The notes under the pieces are model-generated. The model searched no databases and had not been told where the DNA came from. It was given only the letters and a program-made list of their open reading frames with translations. Position numbers and translations under genes: made by a program. Positions 10,675 to 19,317 of a DNA stretch of 64,000 nucleotides are shown piece by piece. Origin of the DNA: MWAR01 sp035388825 (GTDB lineage Bacteria > Muiribacteriota > Ozemobacteria > Ozemobacterales > Ozemobacteraceae); the NCBI GenBank assembly GCA_035388825.1, contig DAOOQQ010000014.1, positions 1 through 64,000 of the forward strand, read 5' to 3'. The number at the start of each line of letters is the position of its first letter. Within the stretch, counting starts at the first letter, position 1.

Positions 10675-11632
10675 TCCGGATGGCGAAGGCGGGACAGCCG
10701 GGCGCGCAGTAGCCGCAGACGACACATTTCCCTGCGTCGACGGCGGGCGCATTCCGCCCCTCGACGTAGGCAAGGGCTTGCTGCTGACACGTCTGGATGC
10801 AGTGACCGCAATGGCGGCAGAGCGCCTCGTTGATGAACAGACGACGCTTCTGGCCCCGGGCGCGTTTCTCGATCTCGGGATCGACAGGCGCGTGGGAAGC
10901 GATGGAGAGGTTCATCCGAAGCTCGTCGGCGCTGGTCATACCAACCGCTATGGCATCCACTTCGTCACGGCCGAGCACCCATTCGAGAGCCTGGCGGGCT
11001 TCGTTCCGCAGATGGCCGCCCCCGAGGGGTTTCATCGCGTAGATGCCTTTTCCGCAGCGTTTCGCCCCGGCAAGCACCCCGAGCATCGCGTCCAGGGGCT
11101 CGTCGATGATGCCGAAGCCGTCGCGATTCAGCATGGGGTGGAGCACGTCGAGACGGGGATCTTCGGCCAGAAGCCGCATTGTTCCGACGAAGTGGGAGCT
11201 GGCCCCGATCGCGCGCACGCGGCCCGCGGCCTTCGCGGCAAGCAGCGCCCCGATGGCGCCTTCCCGTGCGGCGAAATCGGCGGCGTCACGCACGGCATGG
11301 AGGAGGAACACATCGATCACGGGCAGGCCGAGCGTGGCATGGGCCTCGTCGAGGGCCTGGCGCATCGCCTCTTCGGTTTTCGCCGCCGACTTCGTGGCCA
11401 CGGTGACGTGATCGCCCTTCCAGCGGCACAGGGCCGATGCCACCTGCGGATACGAACCGTACATCTGAGCCGTGTCGATGAACCGGACCCCCGCCTCGAG
11501 AGCCGCCAGCAGGAGGTCGCCACCGGCCTCCACGGAAAGCCCGCGCTGCATCGGGCTCATGGTGAGCGTCCCGAAGCCCAGACGCGTCACGTCGATTCCG
11601 GTCGTTCCAAGGCATCTCCGTTCCAGCATCAT
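10667..11632 (-). CDS. Aldo/keto reductase fused to a two-cluster ferredoxin domain
   Basis: Residues 1-250 of this 321-residue protein form an aldo/keto-reductase barrel (LGFGTLTMSP, RFIDTAQMYGSYP, VATKSAAKT, VFLLHAV). The last 60 carry two [4Fe-4S] motifs, CRHCGHCIQTC and CVVCGYCAPGCP. Proteins of this architecture are thought to take electrons from ferredoxin-type donors rather than only NADPH; the physiological substrate is unknown. The start is M1 or M2 at 11632; GGAGGGGGATGA precedes it. A possible -10 (TATAGT on the minus strand at 11660-11665) lies about 30 nt upstream. It is convergent with the flavoprotein, and both are redox enzymes, but joint function is not shown. Confidence 0.85.
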   Translation of the reverse strand: MMLERRCLGTTGIDVTRLGFGTLTMSPMQRGLSVEAGGDLLLAALEAGVRFIDTAQMYGSYPQVASALCRWKGDHVTVATKSAAKTEEAMRQALDEAHATLGLPVIDVFLLHAVRDAADFAAREGAIGALLAAKAAGRVRAIGASSHFVGTMRLLAEDPRLDVLHPMLNRDGFGIIDEPLDAMLGVLAGAKRCGKGIYAMKPLGGGHLRNEARQALEWVLGRDEVDAIAVGMTSADELRMNLSIASHAPVDPEIEKRARGQKRRLFINEALCRHCGHCIQTCQQQALAYVEGRNAPAVDAGKCVVCGYCAPGCPAFAIRII

Positions 11633-11699
11633 TCATCCCCCTCCGTCGCGGTTTCCTGCACTATACTCCCTTCCCGCAGATCCGGGAACCAGGAGTGTT

Positions 11700-12629
11700 T
11701 CAGACCAATCCCGCCCTGATCACCGCGAGGGTCGCCAGGCTCACCGTCACCCAGAGCCCCAGGCCCTGGATCATCGGCCGCATGCCGGCGCGCGCCATCG
11801 TCTCGCGGGAAAGTCCGGCCCCCACCAGGAAGAGCGTGACGACGAGCAGCCGGCGCCCGACGCCGGCAAGCATGTCCCATGCGGCATTCCCCGCCGGAAA
11901 GGCGGAACGGATGATGGCGGCGGCGATGAAACCGATGATGAAGAGCGGAACCGACGCCGTCCCCTCGGAACGGGTCAGCCAGCCGGCCACGAGGACGCAG
12001 GGGGTGATCCAGAGGGCCCGGGCAAGCTTCACGGATGTCGCGACGGCGAGGGCCGCTGCCCCATAACTGCTTGCTGCGCCGACCACACTGCTCGTGTCGT
12101 GGATGGCCAGCCCCGCCCAGATGCCGAAGGCGTGTTCGGTGAGACCGAGCATCCGGCCGACGAACGGGAACACGACCAGCGCGACGGCGTTCAGGAGGAA
12201 GACGGTCACGAGGGAAACGGCGATTTCGTCGTTTTTGGCCTTGATGGTCGGTGCCATGGCGGCAATGGCACTGCCCCCGCAGATGGCCGTTCCGAACGAG
12301 ACGAGCGCGGCCGTATTCCGCCCGACGCCGAGCAGGGTTCCCAGCTTCATCCCAAGGAGGATGGTCAGGGTAATCCCGGCGATGGTGACGGGCAGGGTAT
12401 CCCACGCCTGTGTCAGGATGCGGGAGAGAGGGATGCCGAATCCGAGCGCGACCACCGAGAACTGCAGCAGCCCCTTGCTCCAGCGGGCCGTTTCCCCGGG
12501 ATAGGGATTGTCGAGCGTCAGGCTGAACAGGATGCCGGCGGCAAGCGCCATCGCCGGCGTGACCCCCGGAATGAGACATAACACGGGAAGCGCGACGAAC
12601 GCCACCCGGCGCAAGGCTGGAGGAATCAT
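11700..12629 (-). CDS. YeiH-family (UPF0324) membrane protein, putative sulfur-anion exporter
   Basis: This 309-residue polytopic protein has about ten membrane segments. Family-typical stretches are LDNPYPGETARWSKGLLQFSV near residue 35 and VSFGTAICGGSAIAAMAP near 115. YeiH homologues are annotated as putative sulfate exporters, with little direct proof. ATG 12629 has AAGGAG seven bases upstream; a longer frame to 12716 would cross the operator region. It is divergent from a LysR regulator, the same arrangement as yeiH/yeiE in enterobacteria, where the regulator has been linked to sulfite. Control by that neighbour is therefore likely. Confidence 0.8.
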   Translation of the reverse strand: MIPPALRRVAFVALPVLCLIPGVTPAMALAAGILFSLTLDNPYPGETARWSKGLLQFSVVALGFGIPLSRILTQAWDTLPVTIAGITLTILLGMKLGTLLGVGRNTAALVSFGTAICGGSAIAAMAPTIKAKNDEIAVSLVTVFLLNAVALVVFPFVGRMLGLTEHAFGIWAGLAIHDTSSVVGAASSYGAAALAVATSVKLARALWITPCVLVAGWLTRSEGTASVPLFIIGFIAAAIIRSAFPAGNAAWDMLAGVGRRLLVVTLFLVGAGLSRETMARAGMRPMIQGLGLWVTVSLATLAVIRAGLV

Positions 12630-12694
12630 GCCATTCTCCTTTGCCGGCGGCTCGTTCAAGACGCTGCCGCCGTGACACCACCCTACCCCGACTC

Positions 12695-12739
12695 TTTCCA
12701 TAAATGGAAATTGCAATTATCAATCATATCCATTAGTAT
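12695..12739 (+). promoter_or_regulatory. Operator dyad and lysR promoter
   Basis: TTTCCAT-AA-ATGGAAA (12695-12710) is a perfect dyad between the divergent genes and a good candidate for the LysR binding site. It is followed by TTGCAA (12711-12716), 17 bases, TAGTAT (12734-12739). The ATG at 12751 lies only 11 nt after the -10 and has no Shine-Dalgarno, so the regulator transcript is close to leaderless. Confidence 0.6.
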
Positions 12740-12750
12740 TTCTTATCATT

Positions 12751-13641
12751 ATGGAGCTCACCCTTCGGCAACTGGAGATCTTCGTCACGACCGCCCGGCT
12801 CGAGCATGCGACCGGGGCGGGTGAAGCGCTCGGCCTGACCCAGCCTGCGGTCAGCCTTGCCCTCGCCGAGATCGAAAAGCAGTGTCACGGCTCCCTGTTC
12901 CGCCGGGTCGGGCGGAACCTGATGCTCAATGACCGTGGCAGGCTGCTGCTGCCCGAAGCCGAGGCCGTTCTCGGCCGGATGCGGCTTCTGTATGAGCGGA
13001 TGGAGAGCCGGAAGGGCGATCCCGCAGGGATGCTTCGGCTGGGCGCCAGCACGACCATCGGGAACTATCTTCTGCCGGCGATCATCGGTGCGTTCACCCG
13101 GCGGAGGCCCCGCGCCCAGATCGAGCTGATGGTCGGCAACACCCACCAGGTCGAAGACGGCGTCGAGAGCGGCCATCTCGATCTCGGCTTCATCGAGGGA
13201 CCGGGGCACCGGCCCAGCCTTCTCCTGACTCCCTGGCGTGACGACGAGCTGGTCATCGTCGTCGCCCCCCGTCATCCCTGGAGTCGACGTGCGGCGGTGA
13301 AGCGCGCCGAGCTGGGGAAAGCCGCCTGGCTCGGCCGGGAGCGCGGCTCCGGCACGCGTGAGGTGTTCGAGCGGGCGATGGCCGAGGCAGGCCTGAGGCC
13401 CCGCATGAAGCTCGAACTGGGCCACACCGAGGCCATCAAGCAGGCAACGGCGGCGAATCTCGGGGTCGCCTGTCTGTCCCGGCTCGCCGTGGCCGGGGAG
13501 ATCGCAGCGGGGAGACTCGTGGAAGTCGCGACGGAGCTGGATCTGACGAGAAGCCTGTCCCTCGTTTCCCGGCCGGAACGGGACCGGACGCCGCTGCTGG
13601 AAGAATTTTCCGCCTTTCTGCGGGGAAAACGCCACCGCTGA
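12751..13641 (+). CDS. LysR-family regulator, YeiE-like
   Basis: The 296-residue protein has a winged helix-turn-helix at residues 2-60 (LRQLEIFVTTARLEHATGAG, then ALGLTQPAVSLALAEIE) and a LysR substrate-binding domain from about residue 88 (GMLRLGASTTIGNYLLP; later EAIKQATAANLGVACLS, typical of the effector cleft). The divergent partner is a YeiH-type exporter, and a cysteine desulfidase-like enzyme follows downstream, so a sulfur-compound effector is reasonable but unproven. The effector domain resembles the CysB/CbbR/YeiE branch. The start at 12751 is the only in-frame ATG after the predicted promoter. Confidence 0.85.
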   Translation: MELTLRQLEIFVTTARLEHATGAGEALGLTQPAVSLALAEIEKQCHGSLFRRVGRNLMLNDRGRLLLPEAEAVLGRMRLLYERMESRKGDPAGMLRLGASTTIGNYLLPAIIGAFTRRRPRAQIELMVGNTHQVEDGVESGHLDLGFIEGPGHRPSLLLTPWRDDELVIVVAPRHPWSRRAAVKRAELGKAAWLGRERGSGTREVFERAMAEAGLRPRMKLELGHTEAIKQATAANLGVACLSRLAVAGEIAAGRLVEVATELDLTRSLSLVSRPERDRTPLLEEFSAFLRGKRHR

Positions 13642-13679
13642 GCCTCTCCAGGAGAGAGATTCCCGGTCCGGATCCGCCG

Positions 13680-13708
13680 TTGCGGGAGCCGGGCGGGCGT
13701 CGTATAGT
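13680..13708 (+). promoter_or_regulatory. Promoter of the cysteine desulfidase-like gene
   Basis: TTGCGG (13680-13685), 17 bases, TATAGT (13703-13708), giving a leader of about 25 nt with GGGGTGG before the ATG at 13740. Confidence 0.6.
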
Positions 13709-13739
13709 GGAACCATTCTGCACGAAATCGGGGTGGCCC

Positions 13740-15038
13740 ATGTCGATCGAAAAACTCGAGCAAGCGATTCGCTGTGATGTCAAGGCGGCCTGCGGGTGTA
13801 CCGAGCCCGTCACCATCGCGCTGGCGGCCTGCCATGCGGCGCGCCAGGCAGGGGGAACGGTCCGCCGGCTCCGGCTGAACGTTTCCACGAACCTGTTCAA
13901 GAACGCGATGGAAGTGGGCATTCCGGGAACGGGCGGCGCGCACGGGATTCCGCTCGCAGCGGCGCTGGGCATTCACGCCCCCCACCCCACCCCGGATCTG
14001 CGCCTGTTGTCGGACATCGACGCCGCCTGGCTGGACAAGGCCCGCCGGATGGTCTCAAAGGGAGCGATCGAGCTTCATATCGACCAGGAACAGGCAGGGC
14101 TTCGAATCGAGGCGGCCGCCGAGAGCGACGCCGGCACGGGCCGGGCGATCATCGCCGACAGTCATGAAAACCTGACGCTGCTGGAGAAGAACGGCCGCGT
14201 CGTCCACAAGACCGAACCGAAGCCGGGATCGGCCTCGAGCGAGGTCATCGAGCGGCGCCGGGCCATCGCCGAACTTCCATTCGTTGAATTATACAACGCT
14301 CTTCCGAAGCTCGACCGGGCCACGCGCGACTTCCTGCTCGAAGGGGTCGTGACGAACCGGAAGGTCGCCGAAGCCGGGCTGCAGGGGGAAGGCAGCCTCA
14401 ACATCGGCCTGGCCTACCGGAAGCTTCTCGAAAACGGCTGGATGGGCAACGATCTGATCAATCGGGCGAAGCTGCTCACCTCGGCGGCGGTCGATGCACG
14501 CATGTCCGGCTGCAGCCTGCCGGTGATGACCTCGGCCGGTTCGGGCAACCAGGGCCTCACCGTGACGCTCCCCCTCTCGATCCTGGCCGAGCAGCTCCGA
14601 AGCACGCAGGACCAGCTCACCGAAGCGCTCGCGCTCGCGCACGCGGTGACCTCGATCCTGAAGTATCACACCGGCACCCTCTCGGCGATGTGCGGCTGCG
14701 TGGTCTGCGCCGGGAGCGGCCTGACCGCGGGGGCGGCGCACCTCCTGGGCGGCGGGCTCGACACGATCGGGGCCGCGATCAACAATATGGTCGCAAGTAT
14801 AACCGGCATTATATGCGACGGCGCCAAGGTCGGGTGCGCCGTCAAGCTCGTCTGCGCCGTGGACGCGGCGTTTCAGGGAGCCTTCATGGCGATGGAGGGG
14901 CTGCGGCTGCCCGTCAGCAACGGCGTCATCGGGAACACGATCGAGGAGAGCCTGAAGAACATCGGGCGGATCGCCGCCCCGGGGATGCTCGAAACCGACG
15001 AGCAGATTCTCGCGATCATGGTCGGCAAGCCCTCGTGA
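13740..15038 (+). CDS. UPF0597-family L-cysteine desulfidase-like enzyme
   Basis: This 432-residue protein carries the family hallmark CGCTEPVTIALA (residues 18-29), SCSLPVMTSAGSGNQG-like core (SGCSLPVMTSAGSGNQG, about 255-271) and a third cysteine pair CGCVVCAGSG (about 318-327), which would hold an iron-sulfur cluster. Characterised relatives (CdsB, CyuA/YhaM) split L-cysteine to H2S, ammonia and pyruvate; the fold is related to the alpha subunit of L-serine dehydratase. Its stop overlaps the aroA start (GTGA), so the two are translationally coupled although their pathways differ. Two AT-rich rare-codon patches occur, near 14284 and at 14798-14813. ATG 13740 is chosen because it follows the promoter and GGGGTGG. 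Confidence 0.85.
   Translation: MSIEKLEQAIRCDVKAACGCTEPVTIALAACHAARQAGGTVRRLRLNVSTNLFKNAMEVGIPGTGGAHGIPLAAALGIHAPHPTPDLRLLSDIDAAWLDKARRMVSKGAIELHIDQEQAGLRIEAAAESDAGTGRAIIADSHENLTLLEKNGRVVHKTEPKPGSASSEVIERRRAIAELPFVELYNALPKLDRATRDFLLEGVVTNRKVAEAGLQGEGSLNIGLAYRKLLENGWMGNDLINRAKLLTSAAVDARMSGCSLPVMTSAGSGNQGLTVTLPLSILAEQLRSTQDQLTEALALAHAVTSILKYHTGTLSAMCGCVVCAGSGLTAGAAHLLGGGLDTIGAAINNMVASITGIICDGAKVGCAVKLVCAVDAAFQGAFMAMEGLRLPVSNGVIGNTIEESLKNIGRIAAPGMLETDEQILAIMVGKPS
14798..14813. repeat. Intragenic AT-rich dyad
   Basis: TATAA, 6 nt, TTATA: a perfect inverted repeat within the desulfidase-like gene, spanning two in-frame ATA codons. A second, weaker one (GTTG-AATTATA-CAAC) is at about 14283-14297. 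Confidence 0.65.
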
Positions 15039-16336
15039 CCCGGCTGTTCGAGATCCCGCGCGCGACGCGCCTGACCGGCGAGGTCCGGCTGCCCGGCGAC
15101 AAATCGATCTCACACCGCACCCTGCTGCTCGGCGCCCTTGCCGACGGCCCCTGTCGCGTACGGCATCTCGGCCGGGGCTGGGACATCGCGGCGACGGTCG
15201 GGGTGCTCCGTGCGCTCGGCGTGGAGGTTGCGTATCACGGCGAGACGGAGGCCAGGATCCACGGCCCGGGCGGCCCATCCAGGCTCCAGGAGCCGTCACG
15301 CATCCTGAACTGCCTCAATTCCGGGACGACGACGCGCCTCCTCGCGGGGGTGCTGGCCGGCGCGCCGGTGTATTCCGTGCTGACGGGGGACGAGTCGCTC
15401 CGGAGCCGGCCGATGCGCCGGATCGTCGAGCCGCTGCGGGCGATGGGCGCCTCGATCGACGGACGGGAAGGGGGCGCGCGGCTTCCCCTCGCGATTCGCG
15501 GCCGCGAACGGCTTCAGACCATCGACTGGACGCTCGAGGTCGCTTCGGCGCAGGCCAAGTCGGCCCTTCTTCTCGCCGGTCTCTCGGCTGACGGGGAGAC
15601 GACCGTCCGGGAGCCCCGCCCGACGCGCGATCACACGGAGCGGCTGCTGCGGTTGATGGACATTCCCGTCCGGTCGGACGGCGGCGCGCATACTATACCC
15701 GGCGGTATCATTCCTCGCCCGTTCGACCTCGTCATTCCCGGCGACCCGAGCAGCGCGGCATTCATCGCCGTGGCGGCATGCTGCCTGCCGGGAAGCCAGG
15801 TCGCCTTCCGCGATCTGGCGCTGAATCCGTGCCGGATCGCGTATCTGGACATCCTGCGCCGGATGGGGGCGAACATCGGGGTCGGCCCCTCGCCCAACGA
15901 TGACTGGGAGCCCCGGGGCGACGTGACGGTGGGCGCCGCCGCCCTGCGCGGCATCACGATCGAACCGGAGGAGGTTCCGGCCCTGATCGACGAGCTTCCC
16001 GTCCTTGCCGTGGCGATGGCCGTTGCGGAAGGCCCCTCGGAAGTGCGGGGGGCTTCGGAGCTGCGCCGCAAGGAAAGCGACCGGATCGCCGGGATGGCCT
16101 CGGAGCTGCGCGGGTTCGGGGTCGAGATCACCGAACTCGAGGACGGGTTCCGGATCGCGGGCGGCAAGCGGCTGACCGCCCCCGCCGTGAGCGACGCCCA
16201 CGGAGATCACCGGCTGGCGATGAGCCTCGCCGTTGCCGGCCTCGTGGCGGACGGCACGACACGGCTCCGCGGAGCCGAGCACATCGACGTTTCGTTTCCC
16301 GATTTCGAGCGGCTGATCCGGACGCTCGCCCGTTGA
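15035..16336 (+). CDS. aroA: 3-phosphoshikimate 1-carboxyvinyltransferase (EPSP synthase)
   Basis: The enzyme joins shikimate-3-phosphate and phosphoenolpyruvate in the sixth step of chorismate synthesis. The 433-residue protein has LPGDKSISHRTLLLGAL at residues 17-33 (substrate-binding Lys/Ser/Arg), LNCLNSGTTTRLLAGVLA at about 90-107, DESLRSRPMRRI, IPGDPSSAAFIA, the aspartate of DELPVLAVAMAVAEG near 330, and RRKESDR plus DAHGDHRLAMS toward the end. The full-length double-domain fold is present. The GTG start at 15035 overlaps the upstream stop. No further shikimate genes are nearby, so the gene rides in an unrelated operon. A small AT-rich dyad lies at 15695-15708. Confidence 0.97.
   Translation: MTRLFEIPRATRLTGEVRLPGDKSISHRTLLLGALADGPCRVRHLGRGWDIAATVGVLRALGVEVAYHGETEARIHGPGGPSRLQEPSRILNCLNSGTTTRLLAGVLAGAPVYSVLTGDESLRSRPMRRIVEPLRAMGASIDGREGGARLPLAIRGRERLQTIDWTLEVASAQAKSALLLAGLSADGETTVREPRPTRDHTERLLRLMDIPVRSDGGAHTIPGGIIPRPFDLVIPGDPSSAAFIAVAACCLPGSQVAFRDLALNPCRIAYLDILRRMGANIGVGPSPNDDWEPRGDVTVGAAALRGITIEPEEVPALIDELPVLAVAMAVAEGPSEVRGASELRRKESDRIAGMASELRGFGVEITELEDGFRIAGGKRLTAPAVSDAHGDHRLAMSLAVAGLVADGTTRLRGAEHIDVSFPDFERLIRTLAR
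15695..15708. repeat. Intragenic AT-containing dyad in aroA
   Basis: ATACC, CGGC, GGTAT: a perfect 5-bp inverted repeat that includes an in-frame ATA codon. Confidence 0.5.
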
Positions 16337-16392
16337 CACGGTCCCGTCTGGAATCCGCCCGGGACGGGGATCTGGGACGGATAATTTCCCTC

Positions 16393-16421
16393 TTGCATTA
16401 CGCCGTGAAATGGTGTACATT
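16393..16421 (+). promoter_or_regulatory. Promoter of the cmk-rpsA gene
   Basis: TTGCAT (16393-16398), 17 bases, TACATT (16416-16421). The leader is about 50 nt and ends with GAGGAG at 16467-16472. Confidence 0.6.
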
Positions 16422-16479
16422 GTCGGCCACCAATCTTCGTCTTTCTCTCAAAAGGCGAGAATATTGAGGAGTCGTCGTG

Positions 16480-19194
16480 ATGACAGATCGCAGCCATGAT
16501 GTTCGCACCGCGAGCGTCATTGCGATCGATGGGCCGGCCGGTGCCGGAAAAAGCACGGTCGCCAAGCGGGTTGCAGAAAAGCTGGGGTGGTCCTATCTGG
16601 ACACGGGCGCCATGTATCGCGCCATCACCTTCAAGGCTTTGAGCAACAAGATCGATTTTGCCGATCAGCAGCGGTTATTCACCTGTGCTCGTTCCTCGAG
16701 CATCCGGTTCGTCGAGCGGAAGGGTTCGGCCCTTCCGGCAGTGTATCTCGACAATCACGACGTCACGGAAGCGATTCGCGATCCCGAGGTTTCGCGGAAC
16801 GTTTCCCACGTGGCCAAAGACGCGAAGGTCCGCGACTGCATGACGCGCATGCAGCGCGAAATCGGGGCGAAGGGCCACTGGGTCGTGGACGGGCGTGATA
16901 TCGGGACGGTCGTGTTCCCTGAAGCCGCCACCAAGATATTCCTCACCGCTTCCATCCGGGAGCGGGCCCGCAGACGCCTCGAAGAGCTCCAGGCGAAGGG
17001 GTTTGCCGGCAGTCTCGAAAGCCTCATGGACGAGATCTCCAAGCGTGACGAGATCGATTCCAATCGTGAGGTCGCCCCGCTGAAACAGGCGGACGGTGCC
17101 GTTCTCGTGGATACAACCGACCTTACCATCGAACAGGTGGTGGACCGGATCATTTCAATCGCAACAGTCAAGGATGCCCTTATCCAGACGGAGGAACGTA
17201 TGTCAGACAAGACCGCTACACCCAAGCAGGAAACCCCCATGGACGATTCCAACATGACCATGGAAGAACTCGAACGGGAGATGAGCGGTGAGTTCAAAAC
17301 GATCCGCAACGGCGCCATCGTGACGGGAACGATCATCGAGATCACCCCGACCGGCGTCTATGTCGATCTCGGCTACAAGAGCGACGGCGTCATTTCCTCC
17401 GACGAGTTCGAGGGCAGCACGAAGGACCTGAAGGTCGGCGAAAAGATTCGCGTGTATGTGAAGCGCGTCGACGACGGCAACGGCCAGCTCACGCTGAGCC
17501 ACCGCCGCGCCAAGGAAGTGGACGCCTGGGAAGACATCCAGACGGCGTTCAACAACAAGACCCCGATCGAGGGCGTTCTGAAGGAGCGCATCAAGGGCGG
17601 CTACAACGTCGACATCGGCGGCGTCCGCGCCTTCCTGCCCCAGAGCCAGCTTTCGCATGGCAAGAACACCAAGGAGTTCATGGGCCAGTCGTTCCCGATG
17701 GCCGTGACCGAGTTCGACCGCCGGCGGAAGAACGTCGTCGTGTCGGAGCGCGCGATCGTCGAGGGTTCCCGCAACAAGCGGCGTGAAGAGCTGTTCTCGA
17801 AGTATCAGGCCGGCGACATGATCAAGGGGACCGTTTCCCGGATCGTCGAGTACGGCGCGTTCATCGACCTCGGCGACGGCGTCGAAGGCCTGATTCACCG
17901 CAACGACCTGAGCTGGTCCGTCATCACGGATCCGAAGGAAGTCGTGCAGGTCGGCCAGGAGCTCGAAGCCAAGATCCTCAAGATCGACACCGAGAAGGGC
18001 AAGATCGGCCTCGGTCTCAAGCAGAAGAAGGACGATCCGTGGGCGACCGTCGACCAGCGGTATGAGTCCGGCCGCCGCTACCAGGGCAAGGTCAAGAACC
18101 TGATGGATTTCGGCGCGTTCGTCGAGCTGGAAGAGGGCGTCGAAGGCCTGGTGCACATTTCCGACCTGTCGTGGGCCCGCAATGTCCGGCACCCCGGCGA
18201 CATCGTGAAGTCGGGTGAGACGATCGCGGTCGTCGTGAAGGAAATCGACAAGACCAAGAAGCGCATTTCCCTCTCTTACAAGGACACCCAGGCTCATCCG
18301 TGGGACGGCATTGAGAGCAAGTTCAAGATCGGCGACACCGTCAGCGGCAAGGTCAACAACCTGACCGACTTCGGCGCGTTCGTCGAAATCACCGACGGGA
18401 TCGAAGGCCTGCTGCACATCTCCGACATGGATTGGGTGAAGAAGATCAACCATCCGAAGGAAGTGCTCGAGAAGGGCCAGCAGATCCAGGTCAAGATCCT
18501 GAACATCGATGTCAAGAACCGCCGCCTGTCCCTGGGCCTCAAGCAGACCATGACGGATCCGTGGGATGCCGTCGACAACACCTACAACATCGGCGATGTC
18601 GTGACGGGCGTGGTGAAGAACCTCGTCTCCTACGGCGCGTTCGTCCAGCTCGAGAACGGCCTCGAAGGCCTGCTGCACATTTCCGAATTCTCGTGGCTCA
18701 ACGACGTGAAGGATCCTTCGCAGATGCTCAAGGTCGGCGATCAGGTCACGGTGACGGTGTACGAAGTGGACAAGTCGAAGCAGAAGATCGGCCTGTCGCT
18801 GCGCCGCATGTCGGATGATCCGTGGAAGGGCATCGAGAAGCGTTATCCGTCGAACTCGATCCAGAGCGGCACGGTCAAGGCGATCGACAACAACGGCGTC
18901 GAGATCGAGCTGTGCGAGGGCGTTACCGGCTTCATCCACGTCTCCCAGATTGCCCAGCACCGCGTGCAGCATCCGAGCGAGGCCGTGAAGGAAGGCGACA
19001 AGGTCACCTTCAAGATCCTCGAGATCGACCGCAAGAACCGCCGGCTCAAGTGCTCGATCAAGGAAGCCGCTTTCGACAACGACGAGCGCGAGCTCCGCAA
19101 GTTCCAGGCGCAGGCCTCGCAGGGCTTCTCCGACACGATCGGCGATCTCCTCCGCGACAAGCTCGCGTCGTTCAAAGAGCAGTTGAAGGATTGA
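16480..19194 (+). CDS. cmk-rpsA: Cytidylate kinase fused to ribosomal protein S1 (seven S1 motifs)
   Basis: One 904-codon frame holds two proteins normally made separately. Residues 1-240 are cytidylate kinase, which phosphorylates CMP/dCMP: P-loop GPAGAGKST, YLDTGAMYRAIT, DGRDIGTVVFP and the lid/NREVAPLKQADGAVLVDT region. From about residue 241 on it is 30S protein S1, which binds mRNA on the ribosome. I count seven S1 motifs (starting near nt 17310, 17560, 17815, 18070, 18325, 18592 and 18860), whereas the E. coli protein has six. cmk and rpsA are adjacent genes in many bacteria. At the junction an in-frame ATG (17200) carries its own GGAGG, so S1 may also be made alone. ATG 16480 is preferred over GTG 16477 on spacing to GAGGAG. 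Confidence 0.9.
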   Translation: MTDRSHDVRTASVIAIDGPAGAGKSTVAKRVAEKLGWSYLDTGAMYRAITFKALSNKIDFADQQRLFTCARSSSIRFVERKGSALPAVYLDNHDVTEAIRDPEVSRNVSHVAKDAKVRDCMTRMQREIGAKGHWVVDGRDIGTVVFPEAATKIFLTASIRERARRRLEELQAKGFAGSLESLMDEISKRDEIDSNREVAPLKQADGAVLVDTTDLTIEQVVDRIISIATVKDALIQTEERMSDKTATPKQETPMDDSNMTMEELEREMSGEFKTIRNGAIVTGTIIEITPTGVYVDLGYKSDGVISSDEFEGSTKDLKVGEKIRVYVKRVDDGNGQLTLSHRRAKEVDAWEDIQTAFNNKTPIEGVLKERIKGGYNVDIGGVRAFLPQSQLSHGKNTKEFMGQSFPMAVTEFDRRRKNVVVSERAIVEGSRNKRREELFSKYQAGDMIKGTVSRIVEYGAFIDLGDGVEGLIHRNDLSWSVITDPKEVVQVGQELEAKILKIDTEKGKIGLGLKQKKDDPWATVDQRYESGRRYQGKVKNLMDFGAFVELEEGVEGLVHISDLSWARNVRHPGDIVKSGETIAVVVKEIDKTKKRISLSYKDTQAHPWDGIESKFKIGDTVSGKVNNLTDFGAFVEITDGIEGLLHISDMDWVKKINHPKEVLEKGQQIQVKILNIDVKNRRLSLGLKQTMTDPWDAVDNTYNIGDVVTGVVKNLVSYGAFVQLENGLEGLLHISEFSWLNDVKDPSQMLKVGDQVTVTVYEVDKSKQKIGLSLRRMSDDPWKGIEKRYPSNSIQSGTVKAIDNNGVEIELCEGVTGFIHVSQIAQHRVQHPSEAVKEGDKVTFKILEIDRKNRRLKCSIKEAAFDNDERELRKFQAQASQGFSDTIGDLLRDKLASFKEQLKD
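17190..17202 (+). promoter_or_regulatory. Internal ribosome-binding site and start for free S1
   Basis: GGAGGAACGTATG: a strong Shine-Dalgarno with five-base spacing to an in-frame ATG at 17200, exactly at the kinase/S1 boundary. Initiation here would give a 664-residue S1 without the kinase. Confidence 0.65.
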
Positions 19195-19238
19195 GATTCG
19201 CACCCGGTGCGCATCTCCGTCGACATTGATTCATGATG

Positions 19239-19279
19239 GACAGCCCCTCCGTTGCGCGGGGGGGCTGTCGATTTCTTTT
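19239..19279 (+). terminator. Terminator between rpsA and gap
   Basis: GACAGCCCC pairs with GGGGCTGTC (19239-19269) and is followed by ATTTCTTTT. It separates the kinase/S1 transcript from the glycolysis operon. Confidence 0.8.
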
Positions 19280-19317
19280 GCGGGAACAACTCATCCACCA
19301 AGGAGGCTTTCACAACA

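Noticed and set aside
13240..13720. GC-rich dyads inside lysR as terminators
   Set aside because: They lack T-runs and sit within a well-supported coding region.
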